20,557 bases of DNA. Origin: PALSA-607 sp036510735 (GTDB taxonomy: Bacteria > Actinomycetota > Actinomycetes > Acidothermales > Acidothermaceae). Where the stretch lies: positions 1 to 20,557 of the forward strand of contig DATCDK010000130.1 of the NCBI GenBank assembly GCA_036510735.1, read 5' to 3'. Both the position numbers and the translations under genes were made by a program. Every line of letters begins with the position of its first letter. The stretch's first letter is position 1. Below are positions 14,058 to 20,557 of this stretch, piece by piece. The notes beneath the pieces are model-generated. The model saw nothing but the letters and a program-made list of their open reading frames with translations, was not told the origin of the DNA and ran no database searches.

Positions 14058-14337
14058 GTGCCCCGTATGCAAGTTCGTCGGTCTCGAGGTGAAGCCGTAC
14101 GACGTCTGGCCGCCGCCCGTTGGCCTGCCGATCACGCCACCGTACGAAGACTGGCTCGGTAAGCCGTCGTACGAGGTGTGCCCGTTGTGCGGCTTCGAGT
14201 TCGGTAATGACGACAACCCGGGGACCTGCGAGCCCATTTCTTTTGCCGACTATCGAACAGAGTGGGAAGCCGATGGTCGCCCGGTTATGAGCATTGCGGG
14301 CGTCGAACTCGCGAACGCGAACCACGCAAGAAGATGA
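14050..14337 (+). CDS. Zinc-ribbon protein (Cys4) in the toxin-immunity cassette
   Basis: A 95-residue protein with two Cys pairs: CPVC at 4-7 and CPLCG at 44-48, so a four-cysteine zinc ribbon is likely. After it come FEFGNDD and SFADYRTEWEADGRPV. I recognise the layout (paired CPxC, then GFEFG-D-D, then a YR-x-W helix) from widespread small bacterial proteins that often sit beside polymorphic toxins; their function is unknown. The ATG overlaps the toxin stop by 8 bases, with AAAGGAC about 10 bases upstream. The stop overlaps the next start as ATGA, so all three are coupled. It may be a second immunity protein, a helper for the CdiI-like protein, or an immunity protein for a toxin domain since lost. 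Confidence 0.75.
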   Translation: MYECPVCKFVGLEVKPYDVWPPPVGLPITPPYEDWLGKPSYEVCPLCGFEFGNDDNPGTCEPISFADYRTEWEADGRPVMSIAGVELANANHARR

Positions 14338-14681
14338 GGCGCCGCTACTTCGCCATCCAAGATTTCTTCCTCGGCTATTTCCACGAGGATTGGCAACTCG
14401 ACGCAGATTCACGCCTCGAAGTCGCGAACCAGTTCCTCAGCGGCTCCAAGCGCATCCAGATCGACAACGTGATCACCGAGCTTCGCGAGCTCGTTCAAGA
14501 ACCGATGTCAGACGACGAGTTCCACGAAATGATTGATCGGGATTACTGGCTTTCCTACGACTCGGCACGCGAGAACGTGACAATGCGCGATTGGCTCAAG
14601 GGCTTACTTGGGGAACTTGAAGCCGGTCGCGGCGAAGCGATGGAGTCGTTAGGCCCAGTTGATACCCGTGGACGGAACTAG
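14334..14681 (+). CDS. CdiI_2-like immunity protein
   Basis: A 115-residue protein from the ATG at 14334, which overlaps the previous stop. Its layout matches the contact-dependent-inhibition immunity family CdiI_2: an aromatic FFLGYFHEDWQLD near the N-terminus, a helix leading to VANQFLSG, an acidic helical middle with ITELRELVQEPMSDDEFHEMI, and a C-terminal MRDWLKGLLGELE. Such proteins bind and block the toxin domain of the adjacent CdiA-type effector in the producing cell. Here it probably neutralises the C-terminal domain of the 451-residue toxin. Hand-counted GC is about 52% over 14521-14580 against about 68% in nearby recO, so this end of the cassette looks recently acquired. A strong hairpin follows. 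Confidence 0.82.
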   Translation: MRRRYFAIQDFFLGYFHEDWQLDADSRLEVANQFLSGSKRIQIDNVITELRELVQEPMSDDEFHEMIDRDYWLSYDSARENVTMRDWLKGLLGELEAGRGEAMESLGPVDTRGRN

Positions 14682-14698
14682 AGACCGGGTGTTGTTGG

Positions 14699-14724
14699 TC
14701 AGCGCGTGTTCTTGCACGCGCTGA
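14699..14724 (+). terminator. Hairpin terminator after the immunity gene
   Basis: TCAGCGCGTG (14699-14708) and CACGCGCTGA (14715-14724) form a perfect 10-bp stem with a 6-base loop, 18 bases after the CdiI_2-like stop codon. Confidence 0.7.
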
Positions 14725-14783
14725 GCATCAACGGTCGCGGCAAACCGCGGGTGGGCGCCCATCAGAAGCCGCCAGCCTGAAAT

Positions 14784-14824
14784 CGTGGACGTTTACTGCC
14801 CCAGGAGGGAGGTAAACGTCCACG
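14784..14824. terminator. 13-bp inverted repeat between convergent genes, likely bidirectional terminator
   Basis: CGTGGACGTTTAC (14784-14796) pairs perfectly with GTAAACGTCCACG (14812-14824) around a 15-base loop. It lies 60 bases from the glyS stop, between the toxin cassette and glyS, which converge. The AT-containing stem differs from the usual GC-only terminators and may also be a protein-binding palindrome. Confidence 0.65.
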
Positions 14825-14883
14825 CTGTCGTGGTTGGACGGGCGGGTGGCGGCGCCGCACCGGGCTGACCCTCCGCGGGCCAA

Positions 14884-16284
14884 CTACAGGTCGACCAGGC
14901 GCTCGGCTAGGTAGCCGACCACAGCGTCCAGCCCCACACGTTCTTGCTTCATCGTGTCGCGTTCTCGGATCGTGACGGCCTGATCCTCGAGTGTCTCGAA
15001 GTCGACCGTTACGCAGTACGGCGTTCCGATCTCGTCTTGGCGGCGGTAACGACGTCCGATCGCCGATGCATCGTCGAAGTCGACGTTCCAGCGCCTCCGC
15101 AGCTCAGTCGACAGATCGCGCGCCTTCGGCGACAGGTCGGCGTTGCGCGACAACGGCAGCACCGCGACCTTCACGGGTGCGAGCCGTGGGTCGAGCCGCA
15201 GCACAGTGCGCTTCTCCAACTCACCCTTGGCATTCGGCGCTTCGTCCTCCGTGTAGGCGTCGATCAAGAAGGTCAACACGCACCGGTCGACGCCCGCTGC
15301 AGGTTCGATCACGTACGGCGTCCAGCGCTCGTTGGTCTCCTGATCGAAGTACGACAGATCAACGCCCGATGCCTTCGAGTGCACCGTGAGGTCGTAGTCG
15401 GTGCGGTTCGCGATTCCTTCGAGCTCGCCCCACTCAGATCCCTGGAACCCGAAGCGATACTCGATGTCGACAGTCCGCTTCGAATAATGCGACAACTTCT
15501 CCTGAGGATGCTCGAAGAGCCGCACCATGTCCGGACGCAGGCCCAACCCGATGTACCAGGCCAGCCGAGTGTCGATCCAGTACTGATGCCATTCCTCGTC
15601 GCTGCCCGGCTTGACGAAGAACTCCATCTCCATCTGCTCGAACTCGCGAGTGCGGAAGATGAAGTTTCCCGGCGTGATCTCGTTGCGGAAGCTCTTGCCC
15701 TGCTGCGCAATTCCGAACGGTGGCTTCTTGCGTGACGACTGCTGCACGTTGAGGTAGTTGATGAAAATGCCCTGCGCGGTCTCCGGCCGCAAGTACGCCA
15801 GGCCGGACTCATCCTCGACAGGACCGAGGTAGGTCTTCAGCAAACCGTTGAACATCTTCGGCTCGGTGAATGCACCCTTGGTCCCGCAGTTCGGGCAGTT
15901 GATGTCGGCCAACCCATGTGCCGGCGGCCGACCATGCTTCTCGGTGTATGCCTCTTCGAGATGGTCGGCGCGAAAGCGCTTGTGACACGACTGGCACTCC
16001 GTCAGCGGATCGACGAACGCGGTGATGTGACCGCTGGTCTCCCACACGATCGGGTTGAGAATGACCGACGAGTCGAGCCCAACGATGTCGTCACGCTCGT
16101 GCACCATCGACTTCCACCACTGGCGCTTCACGTTGTTCTTGAGCTCGACGCCAAGCGGTCCGTAGTCCCACGCAGCCCGCAGGCCGCCGTAGATCTCGCT
16201 ACTCGGGAAGACCAACCCGCGGCGCTTGCTCAGGTTGACGACGGCGTCGAGTCGGTCGTCAGACTTCTTGGTGGAGCTGGCCAT
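14884..16284 (-). CDS. glyS: Glycyl-tRNA synthetase (class II, alpha2 type)
   Basis: A complete 466-residue enzyme that charges tRNA-Gly. The ATG at 16284 (MASSTKKSDD) gives the normal N-terminus; a longer frame to 16329 would overlap the uppS stop and is unlikely. Class II motif 1 lies in the N-terminal third (RRGLVFPSSEIYGGLRAAWDYGP is diagnostic for GlyRS). Zinc ligands are probably C97, C100, C130 and C133. Motif 2 is FRNEITPGNFIFRTREFEQ (200-218), followed by EMEFFV. Motif 3 is in VIEPAAGVDRCVLTFLIDAY. The C-terminal anticodon-binding domain has VAVLPL and RYRRQDEIGTPYCVTVDF. It follows uppS by 41 bases on the same strand, so recO, uppS and glyS probably share a transcript. Confidence 0.97.
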   Translation of the reverse strand: MASSTKKSDDRLDAVVNLSKRRGLVFPSSEIYGGLRAAWDYGPLGVELKNNVKRQWWKSMVHERDDIVGLDSSVILNPIVWETSGHITAFVDPLTECQSCHKRFRADHLEEAYTEKHGRPPAHGLADINCPNCGTKGAFTEPKMFNGLLKTYLGPVEDESGLAYLRPETAQGIFINYLNVQQSSRKKPPFGIAQQGKSFRNEITPGNFIFRTREFEQMEMEFFVKPGSDEEWHQYWIDTRLAWYIGLGLRPDMVRLFEHPQEKLSHYSKRTVDIEYRFGFQGSEWGELEGIANRTDYDLTVHSKASGVDLSYFDQETNERWTPYVIEPAAGVDRCVLTFLIDAYTEDEAPNAKGELEKRTVLRLDPRLAPVKVAVLPLSRNADLSPKARDLSTELRRRWNVDFDDASAIGRRYRRQDEIGTPYCVTVDFETLEDQAVTIRERDTMKQERVGLDAVVGYLAERLVDL

Positions 16285-16325
16285 GAAATGTCCATCCGGC
16301 TGGCGGTCGGTGAGCGGCCAGCGTA

Positions 16326-17126
16326 TCAATCTCCGCCGGACGCCGAGAGGTTCGGTCGTGCGGTCCCGTACCGCCGATCACGACTGGCGTAGATCTCGAC
16401 CGCCCGCCACAGATCGCGCCGGTCGAAATCGGGCCACAGCGTGTCGAGAAAAACCATCTCCGCGTAAGCAGACTGCCACGGCAGGAAGTTCGACGTCCGC
16501 TGTTCACCTGACGAACGCAGGAACAAGTCGACGTCCGGCATTGAAGGCTCGTCGAGGTAGCGCGCGAACACCTTCTCATCCACGCGTTTCGGGTCGACCT
16601 TGCCGGCTGCAACGTCGACCGCCAATGCTCGCGCGGCGTCCGCTATCTCGGCGCGCCCGCCGTAGTTGACGCACATCGTCAGTGTGAGCACGTCGTTGTC
16701 GCGGGTCATTTCCTCGGCGATCTCAAGCTCGCGAATCACACTCGCCCACAATCGCGGACGCCGCCCCGCCCAACGAACCCGAACACCCAAAGAGTGCATG
16801 TAGTCGCGACGGCGGCGAATCACGTCGCGATTGAAACCCATCAGGAACTTCACTTCGTCGGGCGAGCGCTTCCAGTTCTCAGTGGAAAATGCGTAGGCCG
16901 AGATCCAGCCGACACCGACCTCGATCGCGCCCTCGACGACGTCGAGCAGCGCCGCTTCGCCGCGTTCGTGGCCAGCCGTGCGGGGCAGGCCGCGAGACCT
17001 CGCCCATCGGCCGTTCCCGTCCATCACGATGGCCACGTGCCTGGGCACCAGCTCGGACGGAAGCAGAGGAGGCCGGGCGCCCGACGGATGAGGTGCGGGG
17101 ACGTTGACCTCGCGCCGCGCAGCCAT
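16326..17126 (-). CDS. uppS: Polyprenyl diphosphate synthase (cis-prenyltransferase, UppS type)
   Basis: A 266-residue cis-prenyltransferase that condenses isopentenyl diphosphate onto an allylic primer to make the lipid carrier precursor for peptidoglycan and other wall polymers. The P-loop HVAIVMDGNGRWARSRG carries the catalytic D36. Further family motifs are AYAFSTENWKRSP, VNYGGRAEIADAAR and the C-terminal RSSGEQRTSNFLPWQSAYAE with the diphosphate-binding Arg and Ser. The ATG at 17126 overlaps the recO stop by one base (TGATG) and gives the normal length; a longer frame running to 17384 lies inside recO. Product chain length cannot be decided; actinobacteria often have a decaprenyl and a short-chain version. 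Confidence 0.95.
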   Translation of the reverse strand: MAARREVNVPAPHPSGARPPLLPSELVPRHVAIVMDGNGRWARSRGLPRTAGHERGEAALLDVVEGAIEVGVGWISAYAFSTENWKRSPDEVKFLMGFNRDVIRRRRDYMHSLGVRVRWAGRRPRLWASVIRELEIAEEMTRDNDVLTLTMCVNYGGRAEIADAARALAVDVAAGKVDPKRVDEKVFARYLDEPSMPDVDLFLRSSGEQRTSNFLPWQSAYAEMVFLDTLWPDFDRRDLWRAVEIYASRDRRYGTARPNLSASGGD

Positions 17127-17857
17127 CAGGCGTGCTCGACCAGTCGCAGCGAGCGAATGCTGTGCTCGAGATGCCACTGCAGGTACGCAGCCGTCAGGCC
17201 GCTCGCCTCGCGTTGGTGCCGCGATTCGCTGGCATCGGCGGCCAGCCAATCGCCGTCCAGCAAAGCTTCGAGAAGCAGCAATGCCTCGGACGACGGGGTG
17301 GCTGAGCCAGCCGGACGGCAATCGGCGCACACGGTTCCGCCACCCTGCACGGAGAACCACCGATGCGGGCCCTCGATGCCACAACGCGCGCAGTCCCCTA
17401 ACGCCGGTGCGTAGCCGGAGACCGCAAGCGCGCGCAGGGCGAACGCGTCGAGCACAAGACGCGCGTCATGGGTCTCTTCGGTGAGCGCCCGTAGGCCGCC
17501 GACCAGCAGGAGGTAGAGCCGCAGCGCCGGCTCGCGCTCTTCGGCAGTCAGCCGTTCGGCGGTCTCGAGCATCGCCGTCCCCGCTGTGTAGCGCGGATAG
17601 TCCCCGGCCAGCCGATCGCCGAATGCGGTGTAGGTCTCGACCTGGGTCACGATGTCGAGCGAACGCCCGACGTAGAACTGCGCGTCGACGTGGGAGAACG
17701 GCTCGAGCCGGCCGCCGAACTTCGACTTCGTGCGGCGCACGCCCTTCGCGACGGCGCGCACTCGACCGGTCCGGCGGGTGAGCAGGGTGACGATGCGGTC
17801 GGCCTCGCCCAGCTTCTGGACGCGCAGCACGATCCCGTCGTCCCGATACAGGGTCAC
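17126..17857 (-). CDS. recO: DNA repair protein RecO
   Basis: A 243-residue RecO, which binds single-stranded DNA and helps RecR load RecA at gaps. The N-terminal OB-fold starts TLYRDDGIVLRVQKLGEAD, then VRAVAKGVRRTKSKFGGRLEPF. The C-terminal helical domain holds a four-cysteine zinc site, C156, C159 (CARCG), C177 and C180 (CADC). GTG 17857 is chosen because it aligns with the usual start of the family. An in-frame GTG at 17875 would add six residues drawn from a tandem repeat. The start region is duplicated: two upstream 26-bp copies each begin with GTGAC and read into a TGA overlapping the next GTG. The only good ribosome site, AGGGAG, lies before the first copy. uppS overlaps the stop by one base. 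Confidence 0.93.
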   Translation of the reverse strand: MTLYRDDGIVLRVQKLGEADRIVTLLTRRTGRVRAVAKGVRRTKSKFGGRLEPFSHVDAQFYVGRSLDIVTQVETYTAFGDRLAGDYPRYTAGTAMLETAERLTAEEREPALRLYLLLVGGLRALTEETHDARLVLDAFALRALAVSGYAPALGDCARCGIEGPHRWFSVQGGGTVCADCRPAGSATPSSEALLLLEALLDGDWLAADASESRHQREASGLTAAYLQWHLEHSIRSLRLVEHA

Positions 17858-17909
17858 CGGTTGTCGTCCCGACACAGGGTCACCGGTTGTCGTCCCGACA
17901 CAGAGTCAC
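17837..17909 (-). repeat. 26-bp tandem repeat across the recO start
   Basis: On the - strand, GTGACYCTGTRTCGGGACGA begins at 17909, 17883 and 17857. The first two copies end in CAACCG; the third runs into recO. Each of the first two reads GTG plus eight sense codons and a TGA that overlaps the next GTG (GTGA). A further ATG at 17917 gives a three-codon ORF whose TGA also overlaps the first GTG. AGGGAG at 17919-17924 is nine bases before the first GTG. Confidence 0.9.
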
Positions 17910-17970
17910 CCGGTCATTCTCCCTGAACCCGCCGCCATTCGCCGTCCCCGCCGCGCATCTCGACCCCGAC

Positions 17971-18016
17971 GCTGGTAGACACCTGCCGGTCTCTACACCG
18001 GCCGACGTCTACCAGC
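17971..18016 (-). terminator. Nested hairpin terminator after leuA
   Basis: GCTGGTAGAC (17971-17980) pairs with GTCTACCAGC (18007-18016). Inside it GCCGGT (17985-17990) pairs with ACCGGC (17997-18002) around a 6-base loop, with a 4x4 internal loop between the stems. It lies 33 bases past the leuA stop and ahead of recO. Confidence 0.75.
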
Positions 18017-18049
18017 CGAAGATCGCGGGCGGGACGGCGAGGGGTGGGG

Positions 18050-19801
18050 CTAGTGGGCGGCCTCTGCGGCCTCGGCGGCGCGGTTGACCGCACTCACCAC
18101 CGCACGGAGCGACGCCGTCACGATGTTCGGGTCGACGCCGACGCCCCACAGCACCTCGTCGCCGACCACGCACTCGAGGTAAGCGGCCGCTCGCGCGTCG
18201 CCGCCGGCCGAGATCGCGTGCTCGGTGTAGTCGAGCACCCGGACGTCGACCCCGATTGTCGTCAGCGCGTCGAGGAAGGCCGCGATCGGGCCGTTGCCCG
18301 TACCCTCCAGCATCTGCGTCGAGCCCTGGTAGCGGACCTCGACCGACAGCGCATCCTTCTGATCGACGGCCGCGGAGGTGTGATGCGCGAGCAGCGTGAG
18401 CGGCGATGACGGCGCGAGGTACTCAGCCTCGAACAGCTTCCAAATCTCCGACGGCGACACCTCCCCGCCCGACGCATCGGTGCGCGCCTGAATCACCCGG
18501 GAGAACTCGATCTGCAGCCTCCGCGGCAGTTCGAGGGAGTGCTCCGCCTTCATCACGTAGGCGATGCCGCCCTTGCCCGACTGGCTGTTGACCCGGATCA
18601 CGGCTTCGTACGAGCGGCCGACGTCCTTGGGATCGATCGGCAGGTACGGCACTGCCCAGTCGATCTCGTCAACGGTCTTCCCGGCAGCCGCGGCATCGGC
18701 GGCCAGCGCTTCGAAGCCCTTCTTGATGGCGTCCTGGTGTGAGCCAGAGAACGCGGTGTAGACGAGGTCGCCCGCATACGGGTGCCGCGGATGCACCGGC
18801 AGTTGCGTGCAGTACTCGACCGTGCGACGGACCTCGTCGATCTGGGAGAAGTCGATCTGCGGATCGATGCCCTGGCTGAACAGGTTCATCCCGAGCGTGA
18901 CGAGGTCGACGTTGCCAGTGCGCTCGCCGTGCCCGAACAGGCAGCCTTCAATGCGGTCGGCGCCGGCCATGACGCCCAGTTCCGACGCCGCAACCGCGCA
19001 TCCGCGGTCGTTGTGCGGATGCAGCGAGAGACAGATGAACTCACGGCGCGACAGGTGCCGGCCCATCCACTCGATCTGGTCGGCGTAGACGTTGGGGGTC
19101 GAGCGCTCGATGGTGGCGGGGAGGTTCAAGATGATCTCGCGCCCCGGACCTGGTTGCCAGACATCCATCACGGCTTCACAGATCTCGACCGTGAACTCGA
19201 GTTCGGTGTCGATGAAAATCTCCGGCGAGTACTCGTAACCGAAGTGCTCCGCCGAACCCAAGAGCCGCTCGGCATGCGTCATCACGTGCCGGGTGCCGTC
19301 GACCGCGAGGGCAACCGTTTCGGCACGGCTGTTGCGGAACACCACCCGTCGAAACAGTGGTGCGGTCGCGTTGTACAGGTGCACGGTCGCATTCGGCGCG
19401 CCAACCAGGCTTTCGACAGTGCGCTCGATGAGGTCTTCGCGGGCCTGCGTCAATACCGAAATCGTGACGTCGGACGGGACCTCGCCGTTCTCGATGATGC
19501 TGCGGACGAAGTCAAAATCCGTCTGGGACGCCGAGGGGAACCCGACCTCGATCTCCTTGTACCCCATCCGGACCAGAAGCTGGAACATCGACAGCTTGCG
19601 GCCCGGACTCATCGGATCGATCAGTGCCTGGTTGCCGTCACGAAGGTCGGTCGACAGCCATCGAGGCGCCTTCGTGATGACCTGCGACGGCCAGGTGCGG
19701 TCGGTCAGGTCGACCGGCGTCCATGGCTTGTACTTGTGAATCGGCATCTGGCTCGGGCGCTGCGCGATGATGCGCCCGGAAGAATCGCGATTGCTGCTCA
19801 T
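18050..19801 (-). CDS. leuA: 2-isopropylmalate synthase
   Basis: A complete 583-residue enzyme for the first committed step of leucine synthesis: acetyl-CoA + 2-ketoisovalerate to 2-isopropylmalate. The catalytic TIM barrel starts with PRWLSTDLRDGNQALIDPM (metal-binding D52 and the R-D-G-N-Q signature). It includes EVGFPSASQTDFDF and the metal-binding HxH in LHPHNDRGCAVAASE. The C-terminal ~140 residues form the allosteric LeuA dimer domain that senses leucine (AFLDALTTIGVDVRVLDYTEHA). The ATG at 19801 has GAGGAG five bases upstream. It follows the HAD gene by 93 bases, and a hairpin with GAGACC/GGTCTC arms (19861-19883) lies in that gap. No leucine-rich leader peptide was found, so an attenuator is not supported. 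Length fits the actinobacterial type. Confidence 0.97.
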   Translation of the reverse strand: MSSNRDSSGRIIAQRPSQMPIHKYKPWTPVDLTDRTWPSQVITKAPRWLSTDLRDGNQALIDPMSPGRKLSMFQLLVRMGYKEIEVGFPSASQTDFDFVRSIIENGEVPSDVTISVLTQAREDLIERTVESLVGAPNATVHLYNATAPLFRRVVFRNSRAETVALAVDGTRHVMTHAERLLGSAEHFGYEYSPEIFIDTELEFTVEICEAVMDVWQPGPGREIILNLPATIERSTPNVYADQIEWMGRHLSRREFICLSLHPHNDRGCAVAASELGVMAGADRIEGCLFGHGERTGNVDLVTLGMNLFSQGIDPQIDFSQIDEVRRTVEYCTQLPVHPRHPYAGDLVYTAFSGSHQDAIKKGFEALAADAAAAGKTVDEIDWAVPYLPIDPKDVGRSYEAVIRVNSQSGKGGIAYVMKAEHSLELPRRLQIEFSRVIQARTDASGGEVSPSEIWKLFEAEYLAPSSPLTLLAHHTSAAVDQKDALSVEVRYQGSTQMLEGTGNGPIAAFLDALTTIGVDVRVLDYTEHAISAGGDARAAAYLECVVGDEVLWGVGVDPNIVTASLRAVVSAVNRAAEAAEAAH

Positions 19802-19860
19802 TGCTGCTCCTCGTATGGCGGGTGGCGGAATACGGCCGGCACGCAGCAGCCCCGCGACGA

Positions 19861-19883
19861 GGAGACCGGCCTCTAGAGGGTCT
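19861..19883 (-). terminator. Small hairpin between the HAD gene and leuA
   Basis: GAGACC (19861-19866) pairs with GGTCTC (19878-19883), alternating with the palindrome CCTCTAGAGG (19869-19878). It lies just past the HAD stop and could be a weak terminator or processing site in the leuA leader. Confidence 0.35.
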
Positions 19884-19894
19884 CGCCGCGGCAG

Positions 19895-20557
19895 CTAAGG
19901 AGCAGGAGCTTCGACATTGGGAGGATCATACCCCGCCGCGCGACCCAAACGATCGACCAATTTCGAGTAGGAAATGTCGGTGAACGACTCGACCCGCAGG
20001 TCGGCCTGCCCGAGAGGCAGCTCCGCGGTCACCGTGTTGGGCACGGCGACGCAGTAAAGACCGGCCGCTTTGGCCGCCGCGATCCCGTTCGGCGAGTCCT
20101 CGAAGGCGATCGCGTCGGACGCTTCGACACGCAGGGAAGCGAGGGCCGCCAGGTAGATGTCCGGCGCCGGCTTGACCCGGCCGTTGTCTCTCGCGCAGAT
20201 GACCTCGAAGCGGTCGTGAATGCCGAGCCGGCCGAGCTGTTGGTCGAGCCAGTCGCGCGTGGCACTCGATGCCACAGCGAACCTCGAGCCGGCCGCAGCC
20301 GCTTCGTCGAGAAAGGACTCGACGCCTGGCCGCAGCGGTTCTGTGCTCACGATGCGGTTGTGGCGCTCTCGCCACTCGCCGCGCAGCTCGGCGTCCTCGA
20401 AGTCGATCCCCCCGGCGCGAACGGCGGCGAGCATCGCGTCCTGGCTGCCCTGCGACCCGATGTAGCGGTGCCAGACCTCAAGCGGAAAGACGAGATCGTG
20501 GACGGCGAACTGCTCGCGCCATGCCAGCAGTGCGCTTGATTCGGTGTCGACGAGAAG
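19895..20557 (-). CDS. HAD-superfamily phosphatase, beta-phosphoglucomutase-like (5' end outside the window)
   Basis: The frame is open to the window edge. The first visible residues, LLVDTES, are the end of the HAD motif I (DxDGxLVDTE), so about 10-15 N-terminal residues and the catalytic Asp lie outside. About 220 residues are seen. Motif II is FAVASSATRDWLDQQL, motif III has the Lys in DNGRVKPAPDIYLAAL, and motif IV is AIAFEDSPNGIAAAKAAG with acidic E-D. The alpha-helical cap near the N-terminus (about 10-75) makes it a subfamily I enzyme of the beta-phosphoglucomutase/sugar-phosphatase type. The substrate is unknown. It precedes leuA on the same strand by 93 bases, with a small hairpin between, so joint transcription is possible but a functional link is not implied. 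Confidence 0.9.
   Translation of the reverse strand, partial: LLVDTESSALLAWREQFAVHDLVFPLEVWHRYIGSQGSQDAMLAAVRAGGIDFEDAELRGEWRERHNRIVSTEPLRPGVESFLDEAAAAGSRFAVASSATRDWLDQQLGRLGIHDRFEVICARDNGRVKPAPDIYLAALASLRVEASDAIAFEDSPNGIAAAKAAGLYCVAVPNTVTAELPLGQADLRVESFTDISYSKLVDRLGRAAGYDPPNVEAPAP

Noticed and set aside
17127..17384. Longer start for uppS
   Set aside because: It would lie wholly inside recO in another frame and add 86 residues with no family similarity; the ATG at 17126 gives a normal UppS.
18782..19876. A 364-residue + strand open frame
   Set aside because: It is antisense to leuA and carries no recognisable motif.
19802..19894. Leucine attenuator with leader peptide before leuA
   Set aside because: No short frame rich in Leu codons and no clear mutually exclusive hairpins were found in the 93-base gap.

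Overview
The window looks like chromosomal DNA from a high-GC actinobacterium (Actinomycetota). The evidence is the codon use, frequent GTG starts, HrdB/SigA-like sigma factor, actinobacterial forms of DnaG, Dgt, RecO, UppS, glycyl-tRNA synthetase and LeuA, DnaA boxes of the actinobacterial type TTGTCCACA, and several TANNNT -10 elements placed directly in front of start codons. I cannot name a genus from the sequence.

Left end (1 to about 2200): the tail of an integrative element. It has the C-terminal end of a probable MobF/TrwC-type relaxase, a small excisionase-like helix-turn-helix protein and a complete tyrosine integrase, all on the + strand. They run toward the 3' end of an intact tRNA-Asn(GTT) gene on the - strand, the usual attachment site for such elements. 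The rest of the element lies to the left of the window.

Housekeeping block 1 (2400-11513): a small YtxH-like membrane-anchored protein converges, with a 6-base gap, on a sigma-70 gene of principal type. Upstream of the sigma gene lie a 22-bp tandem repeat array and then the replication/nucleotide genes dgt, a GNAT acetyltransferase and dnaG, which read as one operon. Next come a frameshifted candidate membrane protein, a putative cysteine-peptidase-fold protein and ppdK, all on the - strand.

Accessory island (11590-14850): a + strand cassette sits between two - strand housekeeping blocks. It encodes an EspC/WXG100-like small protein with a YxxxD export signal, a protein of unknown function, a 451-residue type VII-secreted polymorphic toxin, a Cys4 zinc-ribbon protein and a CdiI_2-like immunity protein. 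The first and third of these genes share an unusual upstream module: a perfect DnaA box about 48 bases before a GGCTAGCKT extended -10, which abuts or nearly abuts a GTG start. Base composition drops over the immunity genes. Two strong hairpins separate the island from convergent glyS.

Housekeeping block 2 (14884-20557): recO, uppS and glyS form an overlapping - strand set. The recO start lies in a 26-bp tandem duplication that creates a chain of overlapping GTGA stop-start mini-ORFs. Upstream of it are leuA, with a nested hairpin terminator, and a HAD phosphatase cut by the window edge.

The most interesting items are the toxin cassette with its unknown second gene and shared promoter module, the recO stop-start chain, and the probable G-run frameshift at 8062-8066.
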